Shown here in pieces: positions 27,770-36,826 of a stretch of 64,000 nt of DNA (the stretch's first letter is position 1; each line of letters begins with the position of its first letter). The stretch comes from Candidatus Phycosocius bacilliformis (GTDB taxonomy: Bacteria > Pseudomonadota > Alphaproteobacteria > Caulobacterales > Aquidulcibacteraceae). The notes below the pieces were generated by a model, which worked only from the letters and a program-made list of their open reading frames with translations, had not been told where the DNA came from and did no database searches. The position numbers and the translations under genes were made by a program. Where the stretch lies: contig NZ_BFBR01000002.1 of the NCBI RefSeq assembly GCF_003112735.1, forward strand, positions 124,001-188,000, written 5' to 3'.

Positions 27770-28720
27770 ATGGCCAAGATTGCGCTGATTACCCATCCAG
27801 CCTGTTTCGAGCATCGCCCGCCAGCAGGTCATCCAGAATCGCCTGAGCGCCTGGCCGCCGTCCTAACAGCGTTATCCGGGCTCGACGATCTCATCCGTCT
27901 CGATGCTCCATGCGCAGAAAAGGCTGACTTAGTCCGACTGCATCCAATAGATCATGTTGAGCGCTTGATGGCCCTTGAGCCAAAACAAACGGGTCAGAAG
28001 CAACAATTGGATCCTGACACCTATATGTCTGCGGGCTCGATTGAAGCAGCCCTACGCGCAGTTGGGGCGGTCAAAGCAGGGATAGATGGGCTCATGGCGG
28101 GGCAGTTTGAGCGCGCGTTTTGTGCCACACGCCCGCCTGGCCATCATGCTGAAGCGCGCAAGGCGATGGGCTTTTGTCTATGGAATTCAGCTGCGATTGG
28201 TGCGCTTTATGCCCGAGCACACTATGGCCTTGAGCGGGTTGCTGTTGTGGATTTTGACGTGCATCACGGCAATGGCAGCCAAGAGCTGGCTGAGCTGGAT
28301 GCTGAGTTCTTTTGTGCCTCTATCCATCAAGGTGGCATCTATCCTGGCACAGGTCATGCAGCCGAAACCGGCCAAGGCAATCTGGTCAATGTGCCTATGC
28401 CGTCTGGTGCAGATGGATCTGCGTGGCGAGCGGCCTTTGCAGAAACAATTCTGCCGGCCTTGGCCGCCTATCGTCCCCAGATCATCATTGTATCAGCTGG
28501 GTTTGATGGCCATCGCCTGGACCCGCTTGCAGGCCTGAATCTTGAGGTAGATGATTATGTCTGGGCCACAGAGCGCCTCTTAGATGTCGCAGAAGGTAAG
28601 CTTGTTTCCACATTGGAGGGGGGGTACCACTTGCAGGCGTTGGCGGCCTGTGCTTTTGCCCATGTCAGGACATTGCAGACCTATAAAGCGCGCTCTGGGG
28701 GCGGATTAGCGGGTGTTTGA
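27770..28720 (+). CDS. Histone-deacetylase-fold enzyme (acetylpolyamine amidohydrolase-like)
   Basis: 316-residue class II HDAC-like hydrolase. Signature HPESPERL near the N-terminus, the active-site pair in RPPGHHAEARKAMGFC, the metal-binding DFDVHHGNGSQE, the second metal Asp in SAGFDGHRLDPLA and the terminal EGGYHL. Bacterial relatives deacetylate polyamines or small amides; the substrate here is unknown. The ATG at 27770 is used because the family starts close to the ITHP segment; a TTG at 27761 is closer to AAGGA. It overlaps a possible GTG start of the next gene, consistent with an operon through xseB-ispA-dxs. Confidence 0.93.
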   Translation: MAKIALITHPACFEHRPPAGHPESPERLAAVLTALSGLDDLIRLDAPCAEKADLVRLHPIDHVERLMALEPKQTGQKQQLDPDTYMSAGSIEAALRAVGAVKAGIDGLMAGQFERAFCATRPPGHHAEARKAMGFCLWNSAAIGALYARAHYGLERVAVVDFDVHHGNGSQELAELDAEFFCASIHQGGIYPGTGHAAETGQGNLVNVPMPSGADGSAWRAAFAETILPALAAYRPQIIIVSAGFDGHRLDPLAGLNLEVDDYVWATERLLDVAEGKLVSTLEGGYHLQALAACAFAHVRTLQTYKARSGGGLAGV

Positions 28721-28808
28721 GACCAAATTGGAAGATCTTGGGTCGCAGGCTGATTCGCGCGTGGCAAACCACCGGGTCCCGCCACCTCTTGGCTCGAGCG
28801 ATACACCC

Positions 28809-29375
28809 ATGATCGTGATCGCGCGTCACGGTCGCCCGGCATTGGATCGGCATATCTGGATCAATGCCAATCAATATATTGATTGGTGGGCCCAATATGA
28901 TGCCGGCGGGCTCGCCGAGGGCCAAATCGTGCCGAACGGGCTGATACAGGCACTGCAGGCGTGCAAAGTTATCGTCTCCTCAACGCTGCGTCGGGCGCTT
29001 GAAACAGCCGCCATGGCAGCCCCAGGGCGGGATGTGATTGTGGATCCGCTTTTTGTCGAGGCCCCATTGCCGCCACCAGATTTGCCCGACTTTATTCTGT
29101 TCAGACCCCGTTTCTGGGGAGTGGTGGCCCGGATCAGCTGGCATTTCGGCAATCACCGCGGCCAGGAAAGCCGCAAGGAAGCCGAAGTGCGTGCAGCCAA
29201 GGCCGCAGACTGGCTGATTGCGGAGGCCATGAAATCCGGCAGCGTGGGTTTGTGCGCCCACGGCTGGTTTAACCGGATGATGCGGCCTCATTTATTGGCC
29301 CGAGGCTGGGTTTGCGTCTATGACGGACGGGATTCGCACTGGTCGCATCGGGTCTATCGACCGCGCCCGAAATAG
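28809..29375 (+). CDS. Histidine phosphatase superfamily protein
   Basis: 188 residues with the phosphoglycerate-mutase-like RHG motif at the very start (IVIARHG), the second active-site region SSTLRRALETA, and a late His in LCAHGWFNRMM. Acts presumably as a phosphatase; substrate unknown. Two starts are possible: GTG at 28713, overlapping the deacetylase stop, or ATG at 28809. The ATG is preferred because RHG is normally within ~10 residues of the N-terminus, although its ribosome site is poor. Confidence 0.82.
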   Translation: MIVIARHGRPALDRHIWINANQYIDWWAQYDAGGLAEGQIVPNGLIQALQACKVIVSSTLRRALETAAMAAPGRDVIVDPLFVEAPLPPPDLPDFILFRPRFWGVVARISWHFGNHRGQESRKEAEVRAAKAADWLIAEAMKSGSVGLCAHGWFNRMMRPHLLARGWVCVYDGRDSHWSHRVYRPRPK

Positions 29376-29469
29376 GGCAGGGGCTAGAGGAAATCCACTT
29401 GCATTGATGGGCTCGGACGTTGCACAGTCTGTCTGCCCACCAATGGCGGGACAATTGAGGGATGTGAAT

Positions 29470-29724
29470 ATGTCGGGTGCCGCAGATGCCAGTCAGACCA
29501 ATCTTGCCGAGCTGAGCTTTGAGGCCGCCCTCGACGAACTCGAAAATCTCGTTGCCAAGCTTGAGTCGGGTCAGGCCAGTCTTGAGGAATCCATCAGCCT
29601 TTATGAGCGCGGTGCCCTCCTGAAGGCCCATTGCGAAGATCGGCTGAAGCGCGCTCAAATGCGGGTCGATCAGATTGTTGAAAGCCCTCAAGGCGTTGGC
29701 CTTGAGCCGGCCCGCCTCGGTTGA
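29470..29724 (+). CDS. xseB: Exodeoxyribonuclease VII small subunit
   Basis: 84-residue helical protein, the normal XseB size. Core LSFEAALDELENLVAKLESGQASLEES...YERGALLKAHCEDRLKRA is the family signature. Together with the large subunit XseA (not in this window) it degrades single-stranded DNA. ATG at 29470 follows GAGGG; the longer frame from 29320 lies inside the phosphatase gene. Only 11 bp separate it from ispA, the usual alphaproteobacterial arrangement. Confidence 0.94.
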   Translation: MSGAADASQTNLAELSFEAALDELENLVAKLESGQASLEESISLYERGALLKAHCEDRLKRAQMRVDQIVESPQGVGLEPARLG

Positions 29725-29735
29725 GGCATTCCAGC

Positions 29736-30632
29736 ATGGACCTGCCGGTCGACCTCGACAAACGTCTGGAAGAAACCGCTGACCGGATCACTGTCGCGCT
29801 TGATACTTTGATCCCACGGGTTCAAGGTCCCGAAGCCCGCTTGATGAGCGCAATGCGCTATGCTGCGCTGGGTGGTGGCAAAAGGTTGCGCCCCTTCCTT
29901 GTATTGGAAACCGGACGCTTGTTTGGTGTGGATGAGCGTTGTTTGCTGCGCGTGGCAGCTGCCTTGGAATGTATCCATACCTATTCGTTGATCCATGATG
30001 ATCTGCCGTGCATGGATGATGATGATATGCGCCGGGGTCGGCCAACCGTACACATCGCCTATGATGAGGCCACCGCCATTTTGGCTGGCGATGCCCTGCT
30101 GACAATCGCCTTTGAAATCCTTGCCGATCCCCAAACCCACGCAGACCCCAATATTCGTATCGCCTTGGTGGCTCGCTTGGCCGAAGCCTCGGGTGCGCGC
30201 GGCATGGTGGGTGGTCAAATGATGGACATGATTGCAGAAGAATTGGGCGATGACATTGCTGCGGTCACGCGGATGCAGCGGCTCAAGACCGGCATGTTAA
30301 TCACCTATGCCGTCGAAGTGGGTGCCTTAATGGGGCGCGCCAGCGACGAAGCCCGCCACGCCCTGTCGGCCTATGCTCATGATTTGGGCTTGGCCTTTCA
30401 AATCACCGACGACATTCTTGATGCTGAAGGCAGCGAAGATGAGGTTGGTAAGGCTGTTGGCAAGGATGAGGGACGTGGCAAAGCCACATTTGTGAGCCTT
30501 TTAGGCCTTGAAGGCGCCAAACAGCGGGTTAGTTTATTGGCTGATCAAGCCCGCGCCCATTTGTCGATGTTTGGGGCACGCGCGCATTATCTGAACCTCA
30601 TCATCGACACGATCATACAACGTCGTGCATAA
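29736..30632 (+). CDS. ispA: Farnesyl / geranylgeranyl diphosphate synthase
   Basis: 298-residue all-helical prenyltransferase condensing DMAPP/IPP into C15 (or C20) diphosphates. The first Asp-rich motif is in HDDLPCMDDDDMRRGRPT and the second in FQITDDILDAEG; GGKRLRPFL binds IPP. Product chain length cannot be told reliably from sequence by eye. The ATG at 29736 is preferred over a TTG at 29721. Followed by dxs after 57 bp, so the two enzymes for isoprenoid supply are adjacent. Confidence 0.94.
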   Translation: MDLPVDLDKRLEETADRITVALDTLIPRVQGPEARLMSAMRYAALGGGKRLRPFLVLETGRLFGVDERCLLRVAAALECIHTYSLIHDDLPCMDDDDMRRGRPTVHIAYDEATAILAGDALLTIAFEILADPQTHADPNIRIALVARLAEASGARGMVGGQMMDMIAEELGDDIAAVTRMQRLKTGMLITYAVEVGALMGRASDEARHALSAYAHDLGLAFQITDDILDAEGSEDEVGKAVGKDEGRGKATFVSLLGLEGAKQRVSLLADQARAHLSMFGARAHYLNLIIDTIIQRRA

Positions 30633-30689
30633 GCCCCCGGCGTTGACTTCAGCTTGTTTGCTGGGGTCGCAGAATAAAGAATTATAACC

Positions 30690-32609
30690 ATGCCACCGAT
30701 CACCCCTGCGCTTGATAAGATCAGCTCTCCCAAAGACCTTAAAGGCCTAACACTTGGCGAATTGCGCCAAGTTGCCGACGAGTTGCGCAATGAGACGATT
30801 GATGCGGTCTCGGTCACTGGCGGGCATCTTGGGGCTGGCCTGGGTGTGGTCGAACTAACGGTGGCACTTCATCATGTGCTTGATACACCCAAAGATGTTT
30901 TGATCTGGGATGTTGGGCATCAGGCCTATCCACATAAGATTTTGACCGGACGGCGTGACCGCATTCGCACATTGCGTCAGGGGGGAGGCTTGTCTGGCTT
31001 CACCAAGCGCAGCGAAAGCATCTATGACCCGTTTGGCACTGCCCATGCCGCCACCTCGATTTCAGCCGCTTTGGGCTTTTGTGCGAGCCGCGATTTGCAA
31101 GGCGGTGACCACACGGTCGTTGCGGTGATTGGAGATGGCTCGATCACCGCCGGCATGGCCTATGAAGCGATGAATAAGGCAGCTGAAACCAGCAAGCGCC
31201 TCATCGTGGTGTTAAACGACAACGACATGTCGATTGCCCCGCCTGTGGGGGGCATGAGCCATTATCTTGCGCGCTTGGTGTCGGGGACGGGCTATCGCAC
31301 CCTGCGCAAAGTTGGCAAACAGGCCGCGTCGGTCTTTCCAAAGCCGCTGCAAGAAGCCGCCCGTAAGGCCGAAGAATATGCCCGTGGCATGGCAACTGGC
31401 GGCACCTTTTTTGAGGAATTGGGCTTTTATTATGTCGGCCCCATTGATGGCCATGACTTGGAAGCTTTGGTTGGCGTTTTGGAAAATGCCAAGAAAATTG
31501 AAGATCGCCCGGTGCTGGTCCATGTCGTAACCCAAAAGGGAAAGGGCTATCTGCCCGCCGAAGCCGCCGACGACAAATATCATGGCGTGGTGAAGTTCAA
31601 TGTGATTACCGGCGAACAGGCGAAGTCCAAGCCTAATGCGCCGAGCTATACCCGCGTCTTTGCCGATTCCCTTGTCAAACTGGCTGAGGCGGATGACAAG
31701 ATTGTGGCGATCACCGCGGCCATGCCATCGGGCACAGGTCTTGATGTGTTTGGCAAAGCCTTTCCAGGCCGCACCTATGATGTGGGGATTGCTGAGCAGC
31801 ATGCGGTGACCTTTGCGGCAGGTCTGGCAGCAGATGGCATGAAGCCCTTTGCTGCCATTTATTCCACCTTCCTGCAGCGCGGCTATGACCAAGTTGTCCA
31901 TGATGTGGCGATACAATCCTTGCCCGTGCGCTTTGCAATGGACCGGGCAGGGCTTGTGGGCGCGGATGGTCAAACCCATGCTGGCAGTTTTGACATTGGC
32001 TTTATGGGGGCTTTACCCGGCATGGTGCTGATGGCGGCTGCCGATGAAGCTGAACTGGCTTTGATGACCGCCACGGCCGCAGCCATTGATGATCGACCCA
32101 GCGCCTTCCGCTATCCCCGCGGTGAAGGTGTTGGCGTTGAGATTCCCGTCATCCTCAACCCATTGGAGATTGGCAAGGGCCGCATCGTGCGGGAGGGTGG
32201 CAGCGTCGCCATTCTATCGTTCGGGACACGCTTGAGTGAGAGCCTGCTCGCTGCGGAGCAATTGGCCGCCATGGGCCTGCCCACCACGGTGGCTGACGCC
32301 CGATTTGCCAAGCCGCTTGACCATGATCTGATCCGCCAGCTTGCCCGTCATCATGAAGTCCTGATCACGATCGAAGAAGGCGCTGTTGGCGGCTTTGGGG
32401 CCTTTGTGCTGCACTTCCTCGCGTCTGACGGCCTGTTGGACCGGGGATTGAAGGTCCGGACCCTGACTCTGCCCGACATTTTCCAAGATCATGACAAGCC
32501 AGACTTACAATATCGTCTGGCAGGTCTGGATGCCGAGGGTATCGTCAATACAGTACTTCAGGCTTTGGGTCGGGATGCGCGACTGGATGGGACTGGGTTG
32601 CGGGCTTAG
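30690..32609 (+). CDS. dxs: 1-deoxy-D-xylulose-5-phosphate synthase
   Basis: 639-residue thiamine-diphosphate transketolase-family enzyme, first step of the MEP isoprenoid pathway. ThDP site [25 protein letters not shown], the DXS-specific [14 protein letters not shown], the catalytic [14 protein letters not shown] and the [12 protein letters not shown] block are present. The 3' end overlaps the last four bases of the convergent acetyltransferase gene. No thiamine riboswitch was seen in the 57-bp gap upstream. Confidence 0.97.
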   Translation: MPPITPALDKISSPKDLKGLTLGELRQVADELRNETIDAVSVTGGHLGAGLGVVELTVALHHVLDTPKDVLIWDVGHQAYPHKILTGRRDRIRTLRQGGGLSGFTKRSESIYDPFGTAHAATSISAALGFCASRDLQGGDHTVVAVIGDGSITAGMAYEAMNKAAETSKRLIVVLNDNDMSIAPPVGGMSHYLARLVSGTGYRTLRKVGKQAASVFPKPLQEAARKAEEYARGMATGGTFFEELGFYYVGPIDGHDLEALVGVLENAKKIEDRPVLVHVVTQKGKGYLPAEAADDKYHGVVKFNVITGEQAKSKPNAPSYTRVFADSLVKLAEADDKIVAITAAMPSGTGLDVFGKAFPGRTYDVGIAEQHAVTFAAGLAADGMKPFAAIYSTFLQRGYDQVVHDVAIQSLPVRFAMDRAGLVGADGQTHAGSFDIGFMGALPGMVLMAAADEAELALMTATAAAIDDRPSAFRYPRGEGVGVEIPVILNPLEIGKGRIVREGGSVAILSFGTRLSESLLAAEQLAAMGLPTTVADARFAKPLDHDLIRQLARHHEVLITIEEGAVGGFGAFVLHFLASDGLLDRGLKVRTLTLPDIFQDHDKPDLQYRLAGLDAEGIVNTVLQALGRDARLDGTGLRA

Positions 32610-33736
32610 ACCTTGATGAAGATATTCTTCCGGTAAAGCAGCCACATCAGGAACAACCACAGGGCAATGAAGCAGATCGCAAACATGAGCGACGCATTCA
32701 TCGGGCTTGCCAAGGGGGCAAAGACGCCGTCGTAAATCGTGGTTTTGAGTGAGATGAGACTCCCATCTGCGGCTGTGCTGCCTGGGACCATGTTCAAAAC
32801 GCGACCCAGCATGCCTGAGCCAACAAACAAGGCCAGCGCATTGACCCCGAATATCACAAACGGCTTGGTCCACCACAAATTGCCCTTGATATCGATCAAC
32901 CAATAGCAGACGCCCAAAACGCACATCGCCATGCCAGCCATGAACACCGCATAGGAAGAGGTCCACAAGCCCTTGTTGATTGGGAAAATGCCGCCCCACA
33001 TCCAGCCGAGTGTGAGCAGCACAAAACCCCACACCATCATCTCAGCCACTTTTGTCTCATTCGATTTGGGCGACTGGATCAATTGGCCCGTCAATACCCC
33101 AAATAGGCACGTTGCAATCGCGGGCAGGGTTGAAAGCAGGCCTTCGGGATCATAATGCGGTGAGCCTTTCCACATATGCGCGCCCAGAACCAGCCGATCG
33201 ATCTGACCGGACAGGTTTCCTTCAGGGGTGAGATTACCAGCCCCACCCCACATCATCAGCGCCCAATAGCCAAAGAGCAAGCCCGTCGCTGCCAAGATCA
33301 AACCGCGTGGGCGAAGCCACAAGAACAAGACAGAGGCAAAAAAGAAGCAAAGTGCCAAGCGCTGGAGTACGCCCATGATGCGCATATCAGACAGATGGAT
33401 CCAATCACCCTTCATCCAATTGTAAAACGGGAAGAGGGCCAGAAACAGGCCAAGGCCGAACAAGGCTGCCGTTCGTCGGGCCAATTGCACATAGACCGCC
33501 CATCCTGCTTGGCCTGCAGCGCGCCGTCGTTCCAGCGCAATCGGAATGGCAATGCCCATGATGAAGATGAAGAAGGGGAAGATGGTGTCGGTAAAGGTCC
33601 AACCGTGCCAAGCCGCGTGCTCCAAAGGCGGATAAATGGCACTCCACGTTCCCGGATTATTGACCAGCACCATGGCACCGATCGTGGCACCGCGGAAAAC
33701 ATCCAGCGAAACAAGGCGGTTGGCAGGCTGACTCAT
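32606..33736 (-). CDS. HGSNAT-like membrane acetyltransferase (DUF5009/NagX family)
   Basis: 376-residue polytopic membrane protein resembling heparan-alpha-glucosaminide N-acetyltransferase and bacterial NagX. The conserved opening [23 protein letters not shown], then [22 protein letters not shown] with the likely catalytic His, and ~10 helices ending in [18 protein letters not shown]. In other Alpha- and Gammaproteobacteria relatives sit with chitin or N-acetylglucosamine genes; none are visible here, so the substrate remains open. ATG at 33736; stop overlaps the dxs stop by 4 bases from the other strand. Confidence 0.87.
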   Translation of the reverse strand: MSQPANRLVSLDVFRGATIGAMVLVNNPGTWSAIYPPLEHAAWHGWTFTDTIFPFFIFIMGIAIPIALERRRAAGQAGWAVYVQLARRTAALFGLGLFLALFPFYNWMKGDWIHLSDMRIMGVLQRLALCFFFASVLFLWLRPRGLILAATGLLFGYWALMMWGGAGNLTPEGNLSGQIDRLVLGAHMWKGSPHYDPEGLLSTLPAIATCLFGVLTGQLIQSPKSNETKVAEMMVWGFVLLTLGWMWGGIFPINKGLWTSSYAVFMAGMAMCVLGVCYWLIDIKGNLWWTKPFVIFGVNALALFVGSGMLGRVLNMVPGSTAADGSLISLKTTIYDGVFAPLASPMNASLMFAICFIALWLFLMWLLYRKNIFIKV

Positions 33737-33898
33737 CGAGATTGGCTTTCTTCAATTGCGGGCTACTGGCGCTGTTGTTACCGATGTTCACGCCAGCTTG
33801 CACGGATTTTCTGCGCTGAAATCGTGAGTTTGTTGGCCCAAACCGCTCGATAAGATCACATTTCTGCGAGAGGCCGGTTCCCACCAATCAGATTAAGC

Positions 33899-33913
33899 TG
33901 ACGTTTGCGTCAA
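33899..33913. promoter_or_regulatory. ACGT-type palindrome upstream of the acyl-CoA dehydrogenase
   Basis: TGACGTTTGCGTCAA contains the perfect inverted repeat TGACG/CGTCA and lies ~113 bp before the dehydrogenase start, in the 289-bp divergent gap. It resembles ACGT-centred operators described for LiuR-type regulators of branched-chain and acyl-CoA catabolism in Proteobacteria. Assignment is by resemblance only; no regulator gene is nearby. The remainder of this gap shows no gene. Confidence 0.35.
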
Positions 33914-34025
33914 CGTTAGCCGCTAATGCGCGGAATCCGCTTGATCCCGGCGCGCTTCACACTATGATCTTTACGAACACAGGCAGCACCCGCCCAAAAA
34001 AGTGTGCGCCTAAAGGGAGCGTCCG

Positions 34026-35216
34026 ATGAACCTTGCTTTTACCGACGAAGACATTGCTTTCCGCAACGAGATCCGCGCCTTCATCGAGGAAAATTATCCC
34101 GCACGTTTGCGCGGCTTTGCCGATCGTGATGACATGGGTAAAGAGGACTTCCTCGAATGGCACCGCATTTTGGGGGCTCGGGGTTGGTCGGCTCCGGCGT
34201 GGCCAACCCAATATGGCGGTCCCGGTTGGGGCCCCACGCAGCGCTATATCTTCGGTGAAGAACTTGCCCGCGCCCAGACTGTGCCCATCCTGCCGTTCGG
34301 CATCAATATGGTCGGCCCGGTGATTTATACATTCGGGACACAAGAGCAGAAGGACCGCTTCTTGCCACCCATCCTGAAGGGTGAGGAATGGTGGTGCCAA
34401 GGCTATTCAGAGCCCGGCTCTGGTTCGGACTTGGCAAGCCTCAAAACCAAGGCAGAGCGCGATGGCGACTATTACATCGTCAATGGTCAAAAGACCTGGA
34501 CGACATTGGCCCAGCATGCCGATTGGGGCTTCTTCCTCGTGCGCACCAAGTTTGACGGCAAGCCACAAGAGGGCATTTCCTTCCTGCTGATCGACATGAA
34601 GACCCCCGGCATCACGGTCCGCCCCATCATCACCATTGATGGCGGCCATGAAGTCAATGAAGTGTGGCTTGAAAATGTCCGCGTGCCTGTCGCCAATCTG
34701 GTTGGCCAAGAGAACATGGGCTGGACGTGCGCGAAGTTCCTGTTGGCGCACGAGCGGTCGGGCATTGCTGGGGTTGCCCGCTCTAAAGTTGGGATCAAGC
34801 GCTTGAAGGAATTGGCACGCGCTGAGACCATGGAAGGGGCGAGCCTGATCGAGGATGCCGATTTCTCACGCAAGATTGCTGAGCTGGAAATCGATCTGAC
34901 CACGTTGGAAATCACCGAATTGCGCACATTGGCGCGCGAGCAAGCAGGCAAGGGCCCTGGCCCTGAATCCTCTATCCTGAAGATCAAGGGGACCGAGATT
35001 CAGCAACGCTTGACGGAGCTGGCCATGGAAGCGGTTGGCAATTATGCCGCCCCCTATGTGCGCGGCTTCCGCGGCGATGGCGACAATATGGCCGTTGGCC
35101 CCGATTATGCGCACTGGACCTCGCCCAATTACTTCAACATGCGCAAGACCTCGATTTATGGCGGGTCAAACGAAATCCAGCGCAACATCATCGCCAAGAT
35201 GGTATTGGGGCTTTAG
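34026..35216 (+). CDS. Acyl-CoA dehydrogenase family protein
   Basis: 396-residue flavoenzyme of acyl-CoA alpha,beta-oxidation. Family blocks: CQGYSEPGSGSDLASLKTKA (FAD/substrate binding), VNGQKTWTTLAQHADWGF, and the C-terminal SIYGGSNEIQRNIIAKMVLG. The opening LAFTDEDIAFRNEIRAFIEENYP and the WHRILGARGWSAPAWPTQYGGPGW segment resemble the subgroup that includes large-subunit pimeloyl-CoA dehydrogenase and FadE17-type enzymes rather than isovaleryl-CoA dehydrogenase. Substrate therefore uncertain. Start ATG has AAAGGGAG upstream; a strong terminator follows the stop. Confidence 0.92.
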   Translation: MNLAFTDEDIAFRNEIRAFIEENYPARLRGFADRDDMGKEDFLEWHRILGARGWSAPAWPTQYGGPGWGPTQRYIFGEELARAQTVPILPFGINMVGPVIYTFGTQEQKDRFLPPILKGEEWWCQGYSEPGSGSDLASLKTKAERDGDYYIVNGQKTWTTLAQHADWGFFLVRTKFDGKPQEGISFLLIDMKTPGITVRPIITIDGGHEVNEVWLENVRVPVANLVGQENMGWTCAKFLLAHERSGIAGVARSKVGIKRLKELARAETMEGASLIEDADFSRKIAELEIDLTTLEITELRTLAREQAGKGPGPESSILKIKGTEIQQRLTELAMEAVGNYAAPYVRGFRGDGDNMAVGPDYAHWTSPNYFNMRKTSIYGGSNEIQRNIIAKMVLGL

Positions 35217-35238
35217 GCATTTCCGCATGTTATCGACC

Positions 35239-35268
35239 AAAGGCCAGAGCAGACGCTCTGGCCTTTTT
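35239..35268 (+). terminator. Intrinsic terminator of the acyl-CoA dehydrogenase gene
   Basis: A perfect 12-bp stem (AAAGGCCAGAGC / GCTCTGGCCTTT) with loop AGAC, running into TTTTT. It begins 22 bases after the stop codon. The A-tract on the left arm would also allow termination from the other side. Confidence 0.9.
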
Positions 35269-35300
35269 GTGTGGTGAGTTGCCTGCTCGCCGGGTGGGGT

Positions 35301-35320
35301 GTGTTCCATCAGGAATGCAC
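35301..35320. repeat. Partial copy of the GTGCATTCC palindrome
   Basis: GTG-TTCC-ATCA-GGAATGCAC resembles the 24-bp palindrome that ends both 87-bp repeats in this region (GTGCATTCC...GGAATGCAC), with a shorter loop and one missing pair. It lies ~85 bp before the first repeat copy. Confidence 0.45.
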
Positions 35321-35405
35321 CAATTCAGTCGCGGCGGCCTTGGGTTTGGCTTTTTTCCACTTGGAAAGCCTCCATAGAAGGCTTTGCCTACGCGAGGCTT
35401 CGAAG

Positions 35406-35492
35406 CAAGCGGCGAGCGGATTTAAGGCCTCCCAAGTCAAGAAATCATTCAAAATCGGCTTGACCATAGTGCATTCCAAGGTTGGAATGCAC
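35406..35492 (+). repeat. 87-bp direct repeat, copy A
   Basis: Matches the stretch at 36718-36804 with only two differences over 87 bases and in the same orientation. Weaker similarity with indels continues to the left (GCGGCGG onward). Its right end is the palindrome GTGCATTCC-AAGGTT-GGAATGCAC. It lies between the terminator of the acyl-CoA dehydrogenase and the stop of the lipoprotein gene, which ends only ~19 bp away. The segment between the two copies (~1.2 kb) is visibly richer in A+T than the rest of the window. Confidence 0.9.
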
Positions 35493-35510
35493 ACTTTGGC
35501 GCGGAGCGCA

Positions 35511-36200
35511 TTACTTTGAGTTTCTGACAGATGCCGGCACCATTCCCGCGTCGATTGCATTTTGTATTTGGCCCCTAATCGCCGGCCAAGAGCAGACATT
35601 GATTTTGGGTACAACCAAATTAGCCCAGACATAGTCAAATTCAGAATATACCGAACAACCGAAAGTCGGATCGGTTGAAAAACACCCAATTAAAGTGTGC
35701 GGATCGGGAATAACGAAAACCCACAGGCTCGTGTCTCCTTTTGGTGGCATGGCTAGAGTGCTTATCTCTCTTCCGAAACGGTCATGATCAACCACTTTAA
35801 ACAAACGTTGCCCGCAGGAGTTTTTTCCGATTTCTTGCCCGTATGCCGAAAAGTCTAAATCATGCAGATTCTCAATCGGAACTATAGAGGAAGAAGTCCG
35901 CGGAACTTTTCTCCTTATCCAAAGACCCGAATTGAATAGCGCCGGTTGTGATTGGAGGCGAAAATCTCGAATGAAGAAAACGTTAGGTCCATTGTCTTTT
36001 GATAGCATAATAGTTTCTGGTTGATTGAAGACCTTAGGTGAATCTGGATTTCCAAAGTTGCTGTTGAGCCAATCTTGTTCGGTTTCTTTGGCTGCAATAT
36101 TCGGCCGTTCAACATCTCCGCGACACGCATTCACAAAAATTAAAACAGCAATGGCTGCTAGCGCTCGGATTGCGTATCTATAGTCGAGAGGTCTGTTCAC
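35511..36200 (-). CDS. Putative lipoprotein of unknown function
   Basis: 229 residues, not recognised. The N-terminus has a hydrophobic stretch ending in VNAC (AIAVLIFVNAC, Cys near residue 27), a lipobox-like site. The mature part has four further cysteines (NSCGQR, IGCFS, FGCSVY, NVCSWP), suggesting disulphides in the periplasm. Codon use and base composition are AT-richer than neighbours. GTG start at 36200 preceded by GGGAGGGAG; this start overlaps the stop of the small upstream ORF (GTGA). The gene lies wholly between two direct repeats and may be acquired DNA. Confidence 0.7.
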   Translation of the reverse strand: MNRPLDYRYAIRALAAIAVLIFVNACRGDVERPNIAAKETEQDWLNSNFGNPDSPKVFNQPETIMLSKDNGPNVFFIRDFRLQSQPALFNSGLWIRRKVPRTSSSIVPIENLHDLDFSAYGQEIGKNSCGQRLFKVVDHDRFGREISTLAMPPKGDTSLWVFVIPDPHTLIGCFSTDPTFGCSVYSEFDYVWANLVVPKINVCSWPAIRGQIQNAIDAGMVPASVRNSK

Positions 36201-36433
36201 CGCTCCCTCCCAACTTCCGAAGTCGCTTTAGCAATAAGTGGCAACACAAAGTCAATAATCCGCCGATACATAGTGGTGATCTTAACATTTGCGGCCATGA
36301 CCGGCGACAAAGCATAGCTTTTTCCAAATGCGACAGCCAAAGGCGGCAATTTCGCATTCCTAGTTTTATCAAGCAGCCACAAACTCTCCCCCCTTTCCAT
36401 AAATATGTAAGCGACTTGAGAACTAAAATCCAA
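36197..36433 (-). CDS. Small hypothetical protein overlapping the lipoprotein gene
   Basis: 78 residues if TTG at 36433 is used, 67 from the ATG at 36400. The frame is open further upstream to about 36530 without ATG or GTG, so this may also be the remnant of a longer gene. No family recognised. Argument for a real gene: its stop overlaps the GTG of the downstream lipoprotein gene by 4 bases, with a good ribosome site inside its own end. The opposite-strand frame at 36170-36493 is considered a shadow. Confidence 0.4.
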   Translation of the reverse strand: MDFSSQVAYIFMERGESLWLLDKTRNAKLPPLAVAFGKSYALSPVMAANVKITTMYRRIIDFVLPLIAKATSEVGRER

Positions 36434-36717
36434 ACGCTTGAAGGTGGCTCAATTCGTAATCAACTAAACGACCTAAAGCCCAGGCACGCTTAAAAGTGTT
36501 CTGTTCGAGGCTTTCACTCTAAGGTCGAGCTTCAGCGTGTCAAGCGGAAGTAATAAACAAGCTTGAGGAGCTCCAATGTTTTCACTCCATGTAGTCTGCC
36601 CGCTTCTTGGTACGCTTCGAAAACCTCGATTTGCCGGTTCATTCGCGGCGGCTTTGCTTTTTGTATCTGCCACTTACAAGGCCTTTGCCGCAGGCTGTGC
36701 CTGCGCAAGCTTTAAGG

Positions 36718-36804
36718 CAAGCGGCGAGCGGATTGAAGGCATCCCAAGTCAAGAAATCATTCAAAATCGGCTTGACCATAGTGCATTCCAAGGTTGGAAT
36801 GCAC
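36718..36804 (+). repeat. 87-bp direct repeat, copy B
   Basis: Second copy of the repeat at 35406-35492 (two differences: a T/G and a C/A change), same orientation, ending in the same 24-bp palindrome at 36781-36804. To its left, a small hairpin CGCAGGC-TGT-GCCTGCG and a GCGGCGGC stretch are shared loosely with copy A. Open frames across both copies translate similarly, but nothing suggests they are genes. Confidence 0.9.
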
Positions 36805-36826
36805 CCTTCGGCGCGCAGCGTATCGC

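Noticed and set aside
35271-35519. 82-residue frame over repeat copy A
   Set aside because: Shares its peptide words with frames over copy B only because the DNA is repeated; lies between a terminator and the lipoprotein stop with no start signal.
36170-36493. 107-residue plus-strand frame opposite the small ORF
   Set aside because: Opposite strand of a better-supported small gene; no ribosome site.
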